Assembly (NCBI GenBank): GCA_973895155.1
Contig: OZ316898.1
Location: 6,882,001 to 6,946,000 of the forward strand
Length of the DNA: 64,000 nt
Reading direction: 5' to 3'
Source of the DNA: Marsupella aquatica
Lineage: Eukaryota > Marchantiophyta
The notes below the pieces were generated by a model. It saw only the letters and a list, made by a program, of their open reading frames with translations, did no database searches and was not told the DNA's origin. Of this stretch, positions 24,712-34,930 are shown piece by piece. Positions within the stretch are counted from its first letter, which is position 1. Every line of letters starts with the position of its first letter. The position numbers and the translations under genes are program-made.

Positions 24712-24859
24712 AATTTTATAGGTAATGATCAGACTTTTTATTGCAGGTATGGTTTCATGCAGTCTTTGATTAATGCTCCAGAAGAAATTTTATAGGTAAT
24801 GATCAGACTTTTTATTGCAGGTATGGTTTCATGCAGTCTTTGATTAATGCTCCAGAAGA
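24712..24859 (+). repeat. 74-bp tandem duplication spanning an intron acceptor
   Basis: 24712-24785 is repeated exactly at 24786-24859 (74-bp period). Each copy contains a polypyrimidine tract and ttgcag acceptor followed by the same coding start (YGFMQSLINAPEE). Using the first acceptor gives a short exon that runs into TAG, while the second opens the long frame of 24821-25493. The exact identity shows the duplication is recent relative to the element's own decay. Confidence 0.95.
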
Positions 24860-25493
24860 ATCAAGAGAGGGTCTCATTGACAGCATGGAGGATATAATGC
24901 CTGAATATTATTGCAGGGTTGTAACACTTGACCCAAACTGGTCAACTGAAGCATTTCAGAAAGCAACTATAAAATTTTATGCAGATATCATATATGAGAC
25001 TCTATTTGGAGCTTGCAGCATGGTTGGTGCACTACTTCATGACGGATTCTTCTCATTGGCGAAGACTGTGATGGCATCTCCCTTCATTAACGAGGCTGAA
25101 AAGAAGCTTGTGTTGACAAGTACATTTAAAGACGTCTCTGTGAAAGCCATGCAAGCATTTTTCAGTGCGCAACAAGGAATCACAAATAGAGAGTTTTTGT
25201 CAAGGGTCAGATATTCAATAGATTTTCCACCAGCATTGAAAGACTTATTTCAAGAAGCAATTGGTCAATTTTCTGGTGTTGAAACCTATAGATTATATAG
25301 GTTTATTACAGATGAGAAATACAATGCAGGTACAATATGTCATGTGAATTTTAGCCCTAGTCGACCTTCGAGCTCTTTGCCTATTGCATCCACCTGTTCT
25401 AAACAAATTGATATTCCTGCATATCCAAATGTGGAAGTGATGCACTCCAAGTTGGTCATGGCTAGTTTCAACACCGCCTACGGCAAGTTATAA
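24821..25493 (+). CDS. Unknown transposon-borne gene, divergent from the integrase
   Basis: This frame of about 220 codons follows a ttgcag acceptor. It begins YGFMQSLINAPEES, then has acidic and amphipathic helical stretches (EGLIDSMEDIMPEYY, WSTEAFQKATIKFYADIIYE). The 3' end is uncertain: a donor-like GTACAA after 25329 and another GTAATT near 25525 suggest more exons, and the Ser/Pro-rich tail may be intron read-through. I recognise no family. It sits between the integrase and the right TIR on the opposite strand, so it may be an accessory transposition protein or a captured host fragment. Nothing in the residues decides between these. Confidence 0.5.
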
Positions 25494-27414
25494 GGATTAT
25501 TATCTTCTGATAAGATTCAACAAAGGTAATTTTTCAACCGTTGCATGTGTTAATTGTATTGTGGAAACTCGTATTGTTTTTTCTCAGTATCATTAATGTG
25601 AATATATTTCATGTTGTTTTTTCAGGATTTTCAGGTTATACACTCTACAAGAGACGATAGAAATGCAATGGCTTGGAAGGATCACAGAAGAAAACATTGT
25701 TGGATACCAGACAGCCTCCAATAGTTATTTTTTATCTAGCTTGCTAATCATCAAGAATTAGTATTTAAGGCAAAAATTACTTATCTTTGAGTTTGGAGGC
25801 AACACAATGTACTTTGATTTTAAGTAATGTGATTGAGAGTTCATTTCAAAGTTGACAGAAATTGCTATTTATTAATCTATCTTGTGTAATGGTTGGTAAA
25901 GACTTTGGACTGTTCAAACTTCACAATAATGTCTCTATCATAGCCTGGATGGAATTGATCATTTTGAATCCCAAAACTTCTACCAAAGAGGCAGTTCAAA
26001 ATATTTTTGACACATTAGTAAATATATTAACGTTCCATTGAAAGTAGTGGCACAAGAGTGTTTTTGTAGAACAAATAAACTGTCAGCTCTTAAACCTTGA
26101 GGAGTACTTGCAGTTTCATCATGATTCAACAAGAAAGGCACTTCTAAGGCCAATATTGTCCAAAAGACAAGCATTGCAGGATGCACAGACATAAACATTT
26201 TCATCATGATTCAACAAGAAAGACACTTTTAAGCCCAATACTATCCTGTGCTTGGATGCCCAATATTTTCCAATCCAAAAGACAAGCATTGAAGGATGCA
26301 GAGGTATAAAGGACTTGTAGACCTATATAATTAGTAACTTTAAGCATGTCAACATTTGGGGGTAATTGTTTGTTCAGCATTCAACACCAGGCCTCTAGTT
26401 GCTCCATAACATCTCTAATTTTGCCATTGAGGGATGCACGATTTGTCCTTTGAGGATCCCACCCACCTCAGAATGATATACTCCCTATCTCAATTAGAGT
26501 GGACTAATAAATTTCATAAAAATAGAAGGCAAGAAGGAGGTGCTTGTCTGTTGTGATCAAGGCCCATGTCCCAATGATAGACGAGTCAAATCCATTGGGA
26601 AGAGTAAATCTATCAATGGAGGAGTTGAATCAACATGCAGACTTACTTGGCCATGGTTGGAACTTGTAGATATGGAGTAACAACATTCTTCCCAGATGAC
26701 TAACCTAATCTTTCAGGTTGGCCTCTTCTTTCCTTGAAACTTAAAAGTATTGGCTGAGTAAAGTACAAATTTTCTCCCCATGTCTTCGAGCCAACAAAAA
26801 GTACAGTTGGACAGTTGGACATTTCTGGTTGGCTTGTAGATAAGGGGAGAAATTTTCACTTTACGGAACCGTACAGAGAAAAAACAACTATGTAAGGAGA
26901 GAAAAAAAACATTCACACTTTTCAAGATGATTTATTTTGGTCAACTTTTTTTGCTTCTTCATTGATTTGGTATATAAATGTGTTTTACTCTCCAACTCTC
27001 TGATTGAATGTTATGTTTTGCTCTTTGAATTTTTTTTGTTCGGTGTAGGAAATATTTTGTGAGTTTTCACTCATGAGTAGAATTCTTGTGATTTCAAGGA
27101 TTGAAAAGTTTCAAAATATTGTATACAAAAATGAAGGATGAAATAGTTTTTGAATTTCAAAAAGTGGAGAAAAAATATCAATTTTGTTAGAATATTTTAA
27201 AAACATAATTCATGTGTGAATGATATTATGTATCACATGATAATGTTCAAAATGTTTTTGTTGAATTAATGAAGTGAGTGAGAGATTATTTCAAATTACT
27301 TCAAACGCGTGCAAATTACACTTTAGGGTATCCTACAAAATAAGTTGGGGTATTTGTATTTTTCTTGTGAAATATTGAATATTTTCTCTCTTTAGACTCT
27401 TTTTCTGGAAAAAA
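25494..27414. other. Right non-coding arm of the transposon
   Basis: AT-rich DNA without a recognised gene. It holds a two-copy direct repeat at 26110-26310 (shared words tcatcatgattcaacaagaaag, ccaaaagacaagcattg, ggatgca). The last 100 bp contain the subterminal block that pairs with the left end. Confidence 0.6.
26110..26310. repeat. Two-copy direct repeat, about 85-100 bp units
   Basis: Copies begin near 26115 and 26200 with tcatcatgattcaacaagaaag. Both continue through ccaatattgtcc or its variant to ccaaaagacaagcattg(c/a)aggatgca. The second copy carries a small extra segment. Local tandem duplication in the transposon arm. Confidence 0.8.
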
Positions 27415-27440
27415 CTCCCCACAACATTTCGAACACCGTA
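27415..27440 (-). repeat. Right terminal inverted repeat
   Basis: Reverse complement of the left end with two mismatches, ending CACCGTA at 27440. The CpG at ttCGaa here is TG on the left copy, and the left copy's gCGggg is TG here. Both changes are consistent with deamination of methylated CpG after insertion. Confidence 0.93.
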
Positions 27441-27446
27441 CCTGGC
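27441..27446. repeat. Right target-site duplication (6 bp, CCTGGC)
   Basis: Identical to 19364-19369 and directly adjoining the right terminal inverted repeat. Confidence 0.93.
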
Positions 27447-30299
27447 ACCAAGGTACCAAGGTATACGGAGTTACGGACTGGAAGACCTTGGAAGTTCATT
27501 GCGGCACGGCACAAGTACCGAGGCCGAACGAACTTACCTTAGCCGGTCACGAGGGGGACAAGTTGGACGGGAAGCGTGGGAGTACCACGGTTACCCGGGC
27601 GAAGGGGCGGACTGACGGAGGGACAAGTTAATCGATGTGGAGCACGAGACGGACGAGCCGCTCGAACGCCTTGCCCTGAGTACTCACGCACTGTATTTGC
27701 GTGAGAACTACCGGCTCATAAGAGGCCGGCAAAACGATTCAAAGTAGTTTGCAGTCGTCGGCCACAGAACTTGAGGACTGCAATAATAAATTGTCCGACA
27801 CATTGCCGGAATCTGCAGCTAGGACATCATGTTACAACGTCAGCTGGGGGCTTGGGAAGTACTCACCAAGGTACAAGTCGTTGAGCTAATACAACCTGTC
27901 AGAGTTGAAATTCATATAAGTATGACAGGAATTCACTCACCAGTCCATACATTTTTCAAGGGGTCACCCGTTACAAATTTAAGGGTGAGGGGAACAGGGA
28001 ACAGGAGGGAGAGGGTGGCTGCAACCAAAGCTCAGGTGGACGATCTACAATAGGTGTTGGTCAAATGCAAAACGTCAATAACTCAGAAAATAAAAAATGA
28101 TGGGCATAGATCCGTGCTGACTCCTAGGTAATACCTTTCAAACTATATGATCAAAACCAACAAAAATTTGGTGCATTTAAAAGCTCATTCTCGTCCCTTG
28201 GTGGGTCGTTACATGTTCAATATTAAGAGAGAAATCAAGCTTGCAAGTTCCCCATGGGAGGCTGGCACTAAAGACACTTTACAGAATCTTGTCTCCAGAA
28301 TCAAAAATCAATTAACTGTTTCTGGAATCAAAAATCAAAAAATTGTTTTATAAAGGAAAATCTGTGAAACCCCACAAAAAGGGAAGATTCAATCACAATA
28401 CTTGAACCCAAGACCGATAGGTCTATACTCTAGTGAACTATCCCAAAGTCATGCCACTCTGGGCAACTATGCTCTTTTTAATCTATTGTGTATAGCTATA
28501 AGGCCTGCTGAAATTGAACTCCAACCAACATTGGATAATTTTCTTACACAGGAGAGATTTACAACTAGCCATTACAGAAAAGTAGAACAACAACAAATCA
28601 AGTAGAAAGTTCGTCACTAGATAATGTCTTCCGTATACAAATGAACCAAGAAACCCAGTCCCTAAAAGTACACAGCCCTAGAATGAATGGTTTGGAATTG
28701 ACTTTTTACATTTTGGTAGTGTGTTTGGTCATCATCCTGGTACATGGTACATGGGTTGGAACTGACTTTTTGTGGTTGGTTTTATGGGTTTTAGTCATCA
28801 TTTCGAACCAAACCCAATAAGGTTGAAAGGCACGGTAAAACACCAGTGTCCTCACTTTCTTGTCAACCCCCTAATAAGTTATATCTTGTATTGTCTTCCC
28901 CCATTGTTACACTCATTCCTTCCTAGCGGTGGGTACTTATTGCCCTACTAAAAAACTCATGCACGACAAACAAATAGGCTCGCGAACTAAGCCGAGAGGG
29001 CGAACAAACAGAGGACCTTCCTCCCTCCGTCCGTTCTGTTCATGCTCTATCGAATCCATATCGAATCCGAGGCATATACAGTGCGGAACTCCTTCGTGCC
29101 CTGTGCTGCAGTGCAGCTATGAAGTTGAGTAAGCTCAGCACTCATCATTACTCGAGTGGCAGATTTCATTTCATTTGGTTTGCTTTCGTCGTTTCTGTAT
29201 CTGCTTCGAGGAGTCGAACGGTATAGGGGCCCACCACCATCCAGACCCACGGGCCCCGCTCCCGCCATCGGCGAATCAACGGAGCAAAGACCGTTTTGCG
29301 CTAGAGATGTGTGGTGGGCGTCGCCCGATGCTAATCGACGGAGTAGGCAGCTTTGTGCTCGTACGCTGTGCGGTTGGCGTAGATCTAGCTCTGGCCAGCG
29401 GACAGCTAGCGCAGCCTACCGGAAGGACCGGCAGTTGACAGAGATCAGGACTAAAAGGGGCCGGGCCAAGGTACTTTAAGGCTTTTTGTTTTGCGCCAAG
29501 AGTGAACCAGACTAGGGTACTTTTTTTCTCTAGGTTTTTTGTTTTTCGCCGAAGGATACTCGGCCACAGTATTTTTCATGTTTTTATCATCCAGGATCGT
29601 CGAACGTGAAGATGCTACGAAACTTTCTACTGTAATTTCCTTGTATCAGTTTTTTGACCCTAGATAAAGGATATGTGATTCTGGCTACTGGGTATGTGCA
29701 TAGGTGAGAAATTGGCTAATCCGACTCAAAATGCCTGACTACTATAGTGGCTTTGGTGACAATGCTCTTGGAATTTCTTAGTGAGGTGTGTTATTTTTGT
29801 AGCATAACTATGGCAAGATAATTAAACTGGAATTTCAAAATATAATGAAATGGATAAATGTGGCAAAATCAAACACAAATTTACTCTATTTGTGTGACAG
29901 TGTGAATTTGCTAGATTTATCCTAAATATTAAGTTCTATTTTGAAAATCTTGGCATAGTCTTTCCAGTCTAGACTTGTCACTCTCAATATTTGGGCAAGT
30001 GTACATCTAATTTGCATTTTGTTACCGTATTTAGTAAACAATAGGGTAATGTTTGCCGAAGGTGAGCAAACATTTTCACCGAAATGAAATTTGGTGAATT
30101 TCGCCAATAAACAAATGGCCCGACTCGGCAGTCAAGGCTCGAGTAAGGGAATGCATCCCTGGGCAGGCCTCTTTTGGGGAAAGAATATCATGCTGCATGG
30201 CGATCGGGTGTCCTCCACGCCGCAACCTGGCGTCTAGTGCAACAAAAATAGCAAAGACTTACACGATTGACGTTAACTAAGATTTCATAAATACTTCAC
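27447..30299. other. CpG-richer DNA right of the transposon, no gene recognised
   Basis: The composition changes sharply at the transposon boundary to CpG-rich sequence, like the DNA left of the element. Short frames at 29156-29479 are Arg-rich and unassigned. Part of the stretch (28.1-28.9 kb) is AT-richer and holds a SINE copy. Confidence 0.45.
28335..28466 (-). mobile_element. tRNA-derived SINE, copy 3 (minus strand)
   Basis: On the minus strand it reads: head gcccagagtggcatgactttg, box-A-like region tagttcactagag, box-B-like region gggttcaagtattgtg, then the 3' segment cacagattttcc and an A/T-rich tail to about 28335. Same family as copies 1 and 2. A clear target-site duplication was not identified because the 3' flank is itself a short repeat (ggaatcaaaaatc twice). 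Confidence 0.65.
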
Positions 30300-30750
30300 C
30301 ACACTACTACTACTGTACTCCCCGTCTCACGAGTCCCGCCTCCTTGCGAAGCTGACTAGCCTAGTTTCGTGGGTTTTCTTTCTTTCTTCGTCTCGAAAGG
30401 GAATTAATGGCGATTGTAGAATTAGTCTACTAGACTAGTACAGTACTCCGCTTCTAACGAGCCGACTTTCGTCGGTTTTCTTTTGTTCTCCGTCCCGAGA
30501 GGAAATTAATGGAGATTTTAGAATTAGTGCACTACTGTACTCCCCATCTAACAAGTCGACTTTCGTGGGGTTCTTTTTTTCTTCGTCGCACAAGGGAAAT
30601 TAATGGAGATTTTAGAATTCGTCTACTAGACTAACTACCCCCCGTCTAATGGGTTTGCTTCCCGTCTGGAGCTGACTAGGAAAATTTAATGTGATTCTTT
30701 TTCCGTGGGTCTGGAAAGGGAACGAAGCTTTTAGAATTAGTCCACTCGAG
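30300..30750. repeat. Tandem array of about 100-128 bp units, left part
   Basis: About four units share tactgtactcccc, gactttcgtgggttttctt, cttcgtc-cgaaaggg, aattaatggagattttagaatta and gtctactagact. Unit starts are near 30309, 30437, 30533 and 30630. The same word order resumes at 34785-34930 beyond the reverse-transcriptase insertion. Confidence 0.85.
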
Positions 30751-31639
30751 TAATGTAGCAATAATACGTTGGGGCAAATAATAATTATAAAAAAATGACT
30801 CCAAGCCCAGTAAAGTAACGTTTCTAAAAAGTCGAGCTGAAATAACACTCAAGTGAATCCTTAAAAGTTGGGCTAGAAAAACATGCCCACCTCTTTGGGA
30901 AATGGGGAGGAAATGAGATTCTAGACAAGACAGTGTTCAAAAGAACATCTGAGGCCAAAGGCTCTGAAAAAAGTGTTTTTGTTGAAATAGGTCAGTAAGC
31001 ACATGTGTTGGCTGGGTGTCAGCAAAATGCCAGGAAAATTCTACTCAAACAACTTTTCGTCTGGGACTTCTTTTGTTGCTCTTCATTGTATTTTTTCTGG
31101 CACTTTCTATGTAGTATATTTTTTTCTCCATTTTGGCTTGGAAAAATGAAAATAATTTGCTATCCAAGATTGCAAACTAGATTACGATTACAGTGCTACC
31201 CCTCTTCTCGCAAAGCTGGCCTGGTGATTTTCATGGGTATCCTTTTTGACTTTCAGTTCAGCTTTGTCGTGAGGGCCCTAAAATGTCTCCTAATCTTTTG
31301 TCCGCCCATATAATTTTGCGCATATGAGTTTGAAAAATATAATATACAATATTAAAAGAGAGGCATTTGTAACAGTTCAGCTTTTGTGACCAAACCTCTT
31401 GATCACTAACCTGGTTTTCTTCATCTCAAAGTAATGGAGACATGGCTGTGCAATGCGCCCCCATCACTGGACATTCTCCTGGCTTGTCTCCTAAATTGTA
31501 CATCCTTGCACTAAACCTTATGCCCCTACCTCATATGTGCAAAGTTTACCAGAATTGACTTTCACTTATCATGAGTGTAAGTCAAAGCAATTGTGTGCAT
31601 AACCCACATAGAGGGTTTGCATGTGATATTTGTTGTTTA

Positions 31640-31705
31640 GTGGAGCCCTCTATGCAATTTCCAAAACTCCAAAAAGGTGGCAAAATGCTCAGAAAATACA
31701 GGGAA
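31640..31705. repeat. Flanking direct repeat, left copy (about 60 bp, imperfect)
   Basis: Shares gagccct, tgca-tttccaaaact, aaaatgct and gaaaa in the same order and spacing as 34663-34724. The two copies bracket the reverse transcriptase frame in direct orientation. Confidence 0.6.
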
Positions 31706-31865
31706 GAATGGGGTCTTACAGAAACAATTTCTGTAAGATCTACTTTAACTTTGGGTCTGTCAATTGTGTTATGGAAGAGAATATACACATACTTTAAACA
31801 GAAAAAGGCCAAATAAAGTACAAAAGAATAAACAAGAGAGGTCCCAAGTGGACAAAACCAAACGC

Positions 31866-31963
31866 AAAAGAAGTGAGCAAAAGGAAACCTTAAAAACCAA
31901 GAAAGAGGAACCAAAAGAAGTGAGCAAAAGGTAACCCCTAAAAACCAAGAAAGAGTAACTAAA
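31866..31963. repeat. Two-copy A-rich tandem repeat, about 50 bp
   Basis: Two units of ccaaaagaagtgagcaaaagg followed by aaaaaccaagaaagag lie just downstream of the reverse transcriptase stop (minus strand). They may be a repetitive 3' tail of the retroelement. Confidence 0.75.
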
Positions 31964-32016
31964 ACTACCGCAAATGGACCGAGGTCCTCATCATACCTAG
32001 CAAATGTGGCTACAAG

Positions 32017-34640
32017 CTACTGGTCTACATCAAGTGTCGAAACTAGATCGGCAAGTGGGACAGGAATGTCCTCTAGGGGGGCTAGCCGCTGCGGAGTCAC
32101 ACTAACACCCACTGTCAGAGATCGACGATAGACGGCCCGAGCTTGAGCACGCTGTAAGGTGACTGAAATGCGTTGGCGAAAGTGCATGGTCAAAACAGAT
32201 AGCGGGGGCCCGGTGGGACCCATCCAGCCGTGAACATCCCGAGCAGCTTGGCGAAGAAGCCCGTCGAACTGAGGATGGAGACGCCCAAATATCTCAAGAG
32301 CAAGGGGCAGGAAGCTATCAGATGAAGCTCGTGCAGCATATTTGGCCTCCTTCGTTTGTGCTGCTCGTGATGCTGCTGCCCCTGCCGTTGTTGCCGCTGT
32401 CCCAATGATGTCTTGGCGCAATGGGTTTGCCACCACTACATCTGCCAAAGTACGGTGACCGTCACGGACCATGGTAAGATCCACCCGTAACCGCTGTGAT
32501 GGAGGACCAGGTAACTCGAGCACCACCTCCCGCCGCGCGCAGACCAAAGAGCCAGAGAGAACCTGAGCAGTCGCATCTCTCACAGCGTCGTGAACAAAAA
32601 TGGTTTCGCCGCCCAAACTACATCGAAGAAGATGGACACCTGTGGCATCACAAGGCTTCCCACAAGTGCAAGTAGGAGGTAAACCAGCAAGAAGTGGGTG
32701 GGGCAAGCCCATACGAAGACGCATGGCTGTCGCAAACTCCGCTGAAGACATCCGCAGGTGAGGAATGACTGGATTGGCCTGAAGCCAGCCTCCTGCGCCC
32801 TTCCCTCCGGAAGAAAGAATCCGAGCTCGGTCCGTGTCAGGTGCCTCGGTGAGGATGCTGGAAGGGTCAAAGCGTGCATACGCCCAGCAAGGTCTGCCTG
32901 AAGACGGATGGGGTCCAAGGATAAAAACTCCTGGAATGAAGGTAACGCAGCTCGAACAGGATCGGGTAATGATGACCGAGCCGTGCGCAAATGAACCTGA
33001 AATGGGAGGGAACCCTCCTCGACCTCCATGAGAGATGAAAGTAAAAAAGGTCGATCCTCAGTAAGGAAACGATCTGCCAACAATGAGAAGGCGGCCGCCC
33101 ACGCGCCCAAGAAGACCAAAGGTGCAAGGCGCTCAGTGGAAGTAAGCCCAAAACCACCGTGAGAAATAGGAAGACTGAGCTGTCGATGAAGCCACGGAGA
33201 TGAGAGTAAAGTACCTGGCCCTAAAAGAGAGGCCAAAGTCTCACGAATGGAGACATCAAACGCTCGGAGGTGTAGAGAAAGATCCTCGGTAGGGGGATGT
33301 GTCCGAGCCAAATAGGACGCACGAGGGTGGATGCATCTCAATAACAACCCAAATGCTGCCTGAGAGTCTGCTAACTTAGGGAGCATAGGAGTAGGGGCTA
33401 AGGTAGCCTGGAGAGCGTCAGCAATGAAAGATGAGCAAAAGGAGGCGGTACCGACTGGGGAGCCAAGGACCCGAAGACCGTCGGCAGGACGTAAGAACCC
33501 AGGGGGAAGCGCAAGATCAGAGGGTAACCCAGCTGGACTCCATGCACGACTCTTCACCGGCTGTACTCGTAAACCGAGGCCCAACAAATGGGTGGAAAGG
33601 GTGGCGAGGGCAGAAGTAACAGCAAAAGGTGGACCAATGATGTGGGTGTCATCTGAAAGGGAGGGGAAGATACACTGGGGGTGGGCCGCGGAGGCTTCTC
33701 GTAAAGCAGTAAAATGGGCAATGGCAAAAAGAGGCCCACCCAAAGGGTCACCCTGACGTGTACCTTCTGCAGAAGAAAGAGTGGTATACACTCCTGTAGA
33801 GGTGTGATGACTATAGAAGAGGGGGGCCTCAAACCCATAAAAACAACGGACAAAGGGGATAAGGGACTGGATGTCTGGATCCGCTGCCCTCAAAGCACGA
33901 AAAATTGCTGCCCGAGAAACCGTATTGAAAGCATTGGAGACATCAACCTGGAGGACAACCCAATCAGGGTGGAGGTCCAAGGTAGTACGAATACCCGCAA
34001 TAACTGTCTCACAACCGCCAGGAACGCCCACTGCAAACTGATGTGGAGAGAGATGATCCGATAGTGCAGAGCGATACTGCGATGAAAGTGCGCGAGACAC
34101 CAGACGAAGAAAAACCTCTCCAATAGCTATGGGCCGAACACCCGGTGAAGACTTAGCCATGGCCAATAAACGAGAAGCACTCAAAAGCTGAGAGACGGGA
34201 GGAGGCAAACGGCCGGCAGCAATACATTGGCAAAAGGAGAAGAAAACTGGAAAACCAGACTGAGGATCCTCAGGGGGGAATAAATCACGAAAATGCTCAA
34301 AGACATAGCCAGAGGGGCCACCAGCCGCGCAACGCGGAGCATGGAGGAAAGCATAGGTGAAGTGGTCCCTACTAAACTGAAGATCATCCTCAGGCTCAAA
34401 ATCCTCCACGAACAAAGGGAGCTGATCATAGGGATGCGGATGGAGATTCTAAAGGGCCGTCAAGGTGACCTCGCCAGGGGGGGCTGGTGTGGTGGGAGAA
34501 AGGGCCTGGACCGCACGACGATATTCACCAGCCTGGGCCAAACGACAAGAGCGACGAAGGCGTCTGTGCTCTGGAGGATGAGAGTGGAAGGAGTCCTAGG
34601 AATGGCTCCTTGCAATTGGCCGCTCTTTGCACCTACCTAG
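32017..34640 (-). pseudogene. Decayed non-LTR retrotransposon: reverse transcriptase plus zinc-knuckle/restriction-like endonuclease
   Basis: The minus-strand frame from 34415 to about 32.85 kb has reverse transcriptase motifs in order: VLQVDVSNAFNTVSR (motif A), GTRQGDPLGGPLFA (motif B), LSDDTHI (motif C, with Asp-Asp), and a Lys-containing GLRVQPVKSRAW. The C-terminal part continues in another frame (ending 32017). It has DRARILSSGGKGAGGWL, then a Cys-x-Cys...His-x3-Cys cluster (CTCGKPCDATGVHLLRC) and RVDLTM...LADVVVANP, which looks like a PD-(D/E)xK restriction-like nuclease. Two lesions are visible: a frame change in 32.85-32.92 kb and an in-frame TAG at 34449-34451. Upstream of that TAG the frame continues with RRLRRSCRLAQAGEYRRAVQ before another stop. 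It is 5'-truncated. RLE-type elements insert at specific sites in other lineages. Here the insertion lies within a tandem array. Confidence 0.8.
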
Positions 34641-34662
34641 TGTGCGCAAGGAGAGACCCCTT

Positions 34663-34724
34663 GGTAGAGCCCTATTTGCATTTCCAAAACTAAAAGATGA
34701 GTGCGAAATGCTGGAAGAAAAGGG
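34663..34724. repeat. Flanking direct repeat, right copy (about 60 bp, imperfect)
   Basis: Partner of 31640-31705. It lies directly upstream (in element sense) of the reverse transcriptase remnant. Confidence 0.6.
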
Positions 34725-34784
34725 ACGAACCTGACACGCTTGCAATTATCCAAGGTTTGCAGTTAGGGAGTCGAGAGCTAGCAC

Positions 34785-34930
34785 TCCCGAATTTCGTGGT
34801 TTTTCTGTTTCTCCTCGTCTCGAAATGAAATGAAGTGAAATGAAGATTCTATAATCAGTCCGTCTACTGGACTACTCCGGTCTGACTTTCGGGGATTTTC
34901 TTTTCGCTCTGTGTCCACAAGGGGAGAGTT
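34785..34930. repeat. Tandem array, right part, beyond the retroelement
   Basis: Carries tttcgtggtttttctg, cctcgtctcgaaatg, agattctataatcagtc, gtctactggact and gactttcggggattttctt, in the same order as the units at 30300-30750. The array was therefore probably one block, now split by about 4 kb of inserted DNA. Confidence 0.75.

Larger units (their letters stand above)
19370..27440. mobile_element. Complete 8,071-bp DNA transposon, integrase (IS3EU-like) type
   Basis: The element begins TACGGTGTTTGAAATGTTG and its other end, read on the minus strand, begins TACGGTGTTCGAAATGTTG. 24 of the first 26 bases match, and both differences are C/T changes at CpG positions. Exact 6-bp direct repeats (CCTGGC) abut both ends. 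Inside are, in order: AT-rich left subterminal DNA, an array of about twelve degenerate 200-bp repeats (20.33-22.69 kb), a minus-strand DDE integrase gene (22,954-24,279), a divergent plus-strand unknown gene (24.8-25.5 kb), and AT-rich right subterminal DNA. The transposase type plus 6-bp TSD fit what I recall of the eukaryotic IS3EU superfamily. That superfamily name is from memory; the boundaries are read directly. The integrase's 5' exons were not resolved, so autonomy is unproven. Confidence 0.9.
30751..32016. other. AT-rich 3' side of the retroelement insertion
   Basis: No gene recognised. Near its end (31866-31963) are two copies of an A-rich unit with gaagtgagcaaaagg and aaaaaccaagaaagag, which may be the 3' tail of the retroelement. 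At 31640-31705 is one copy of a 60-bp sequence repeated at 34663-34724 on the other side of the reverse transcriptase. Confidence 0.5.

Noticed and set aside
34293-34640. Plus-strand frame of 115 codons, and others at 33424-34064
   Set aside because: Antisense shadows of the reverse transcriptase, which has clear motifs on the minus strand.
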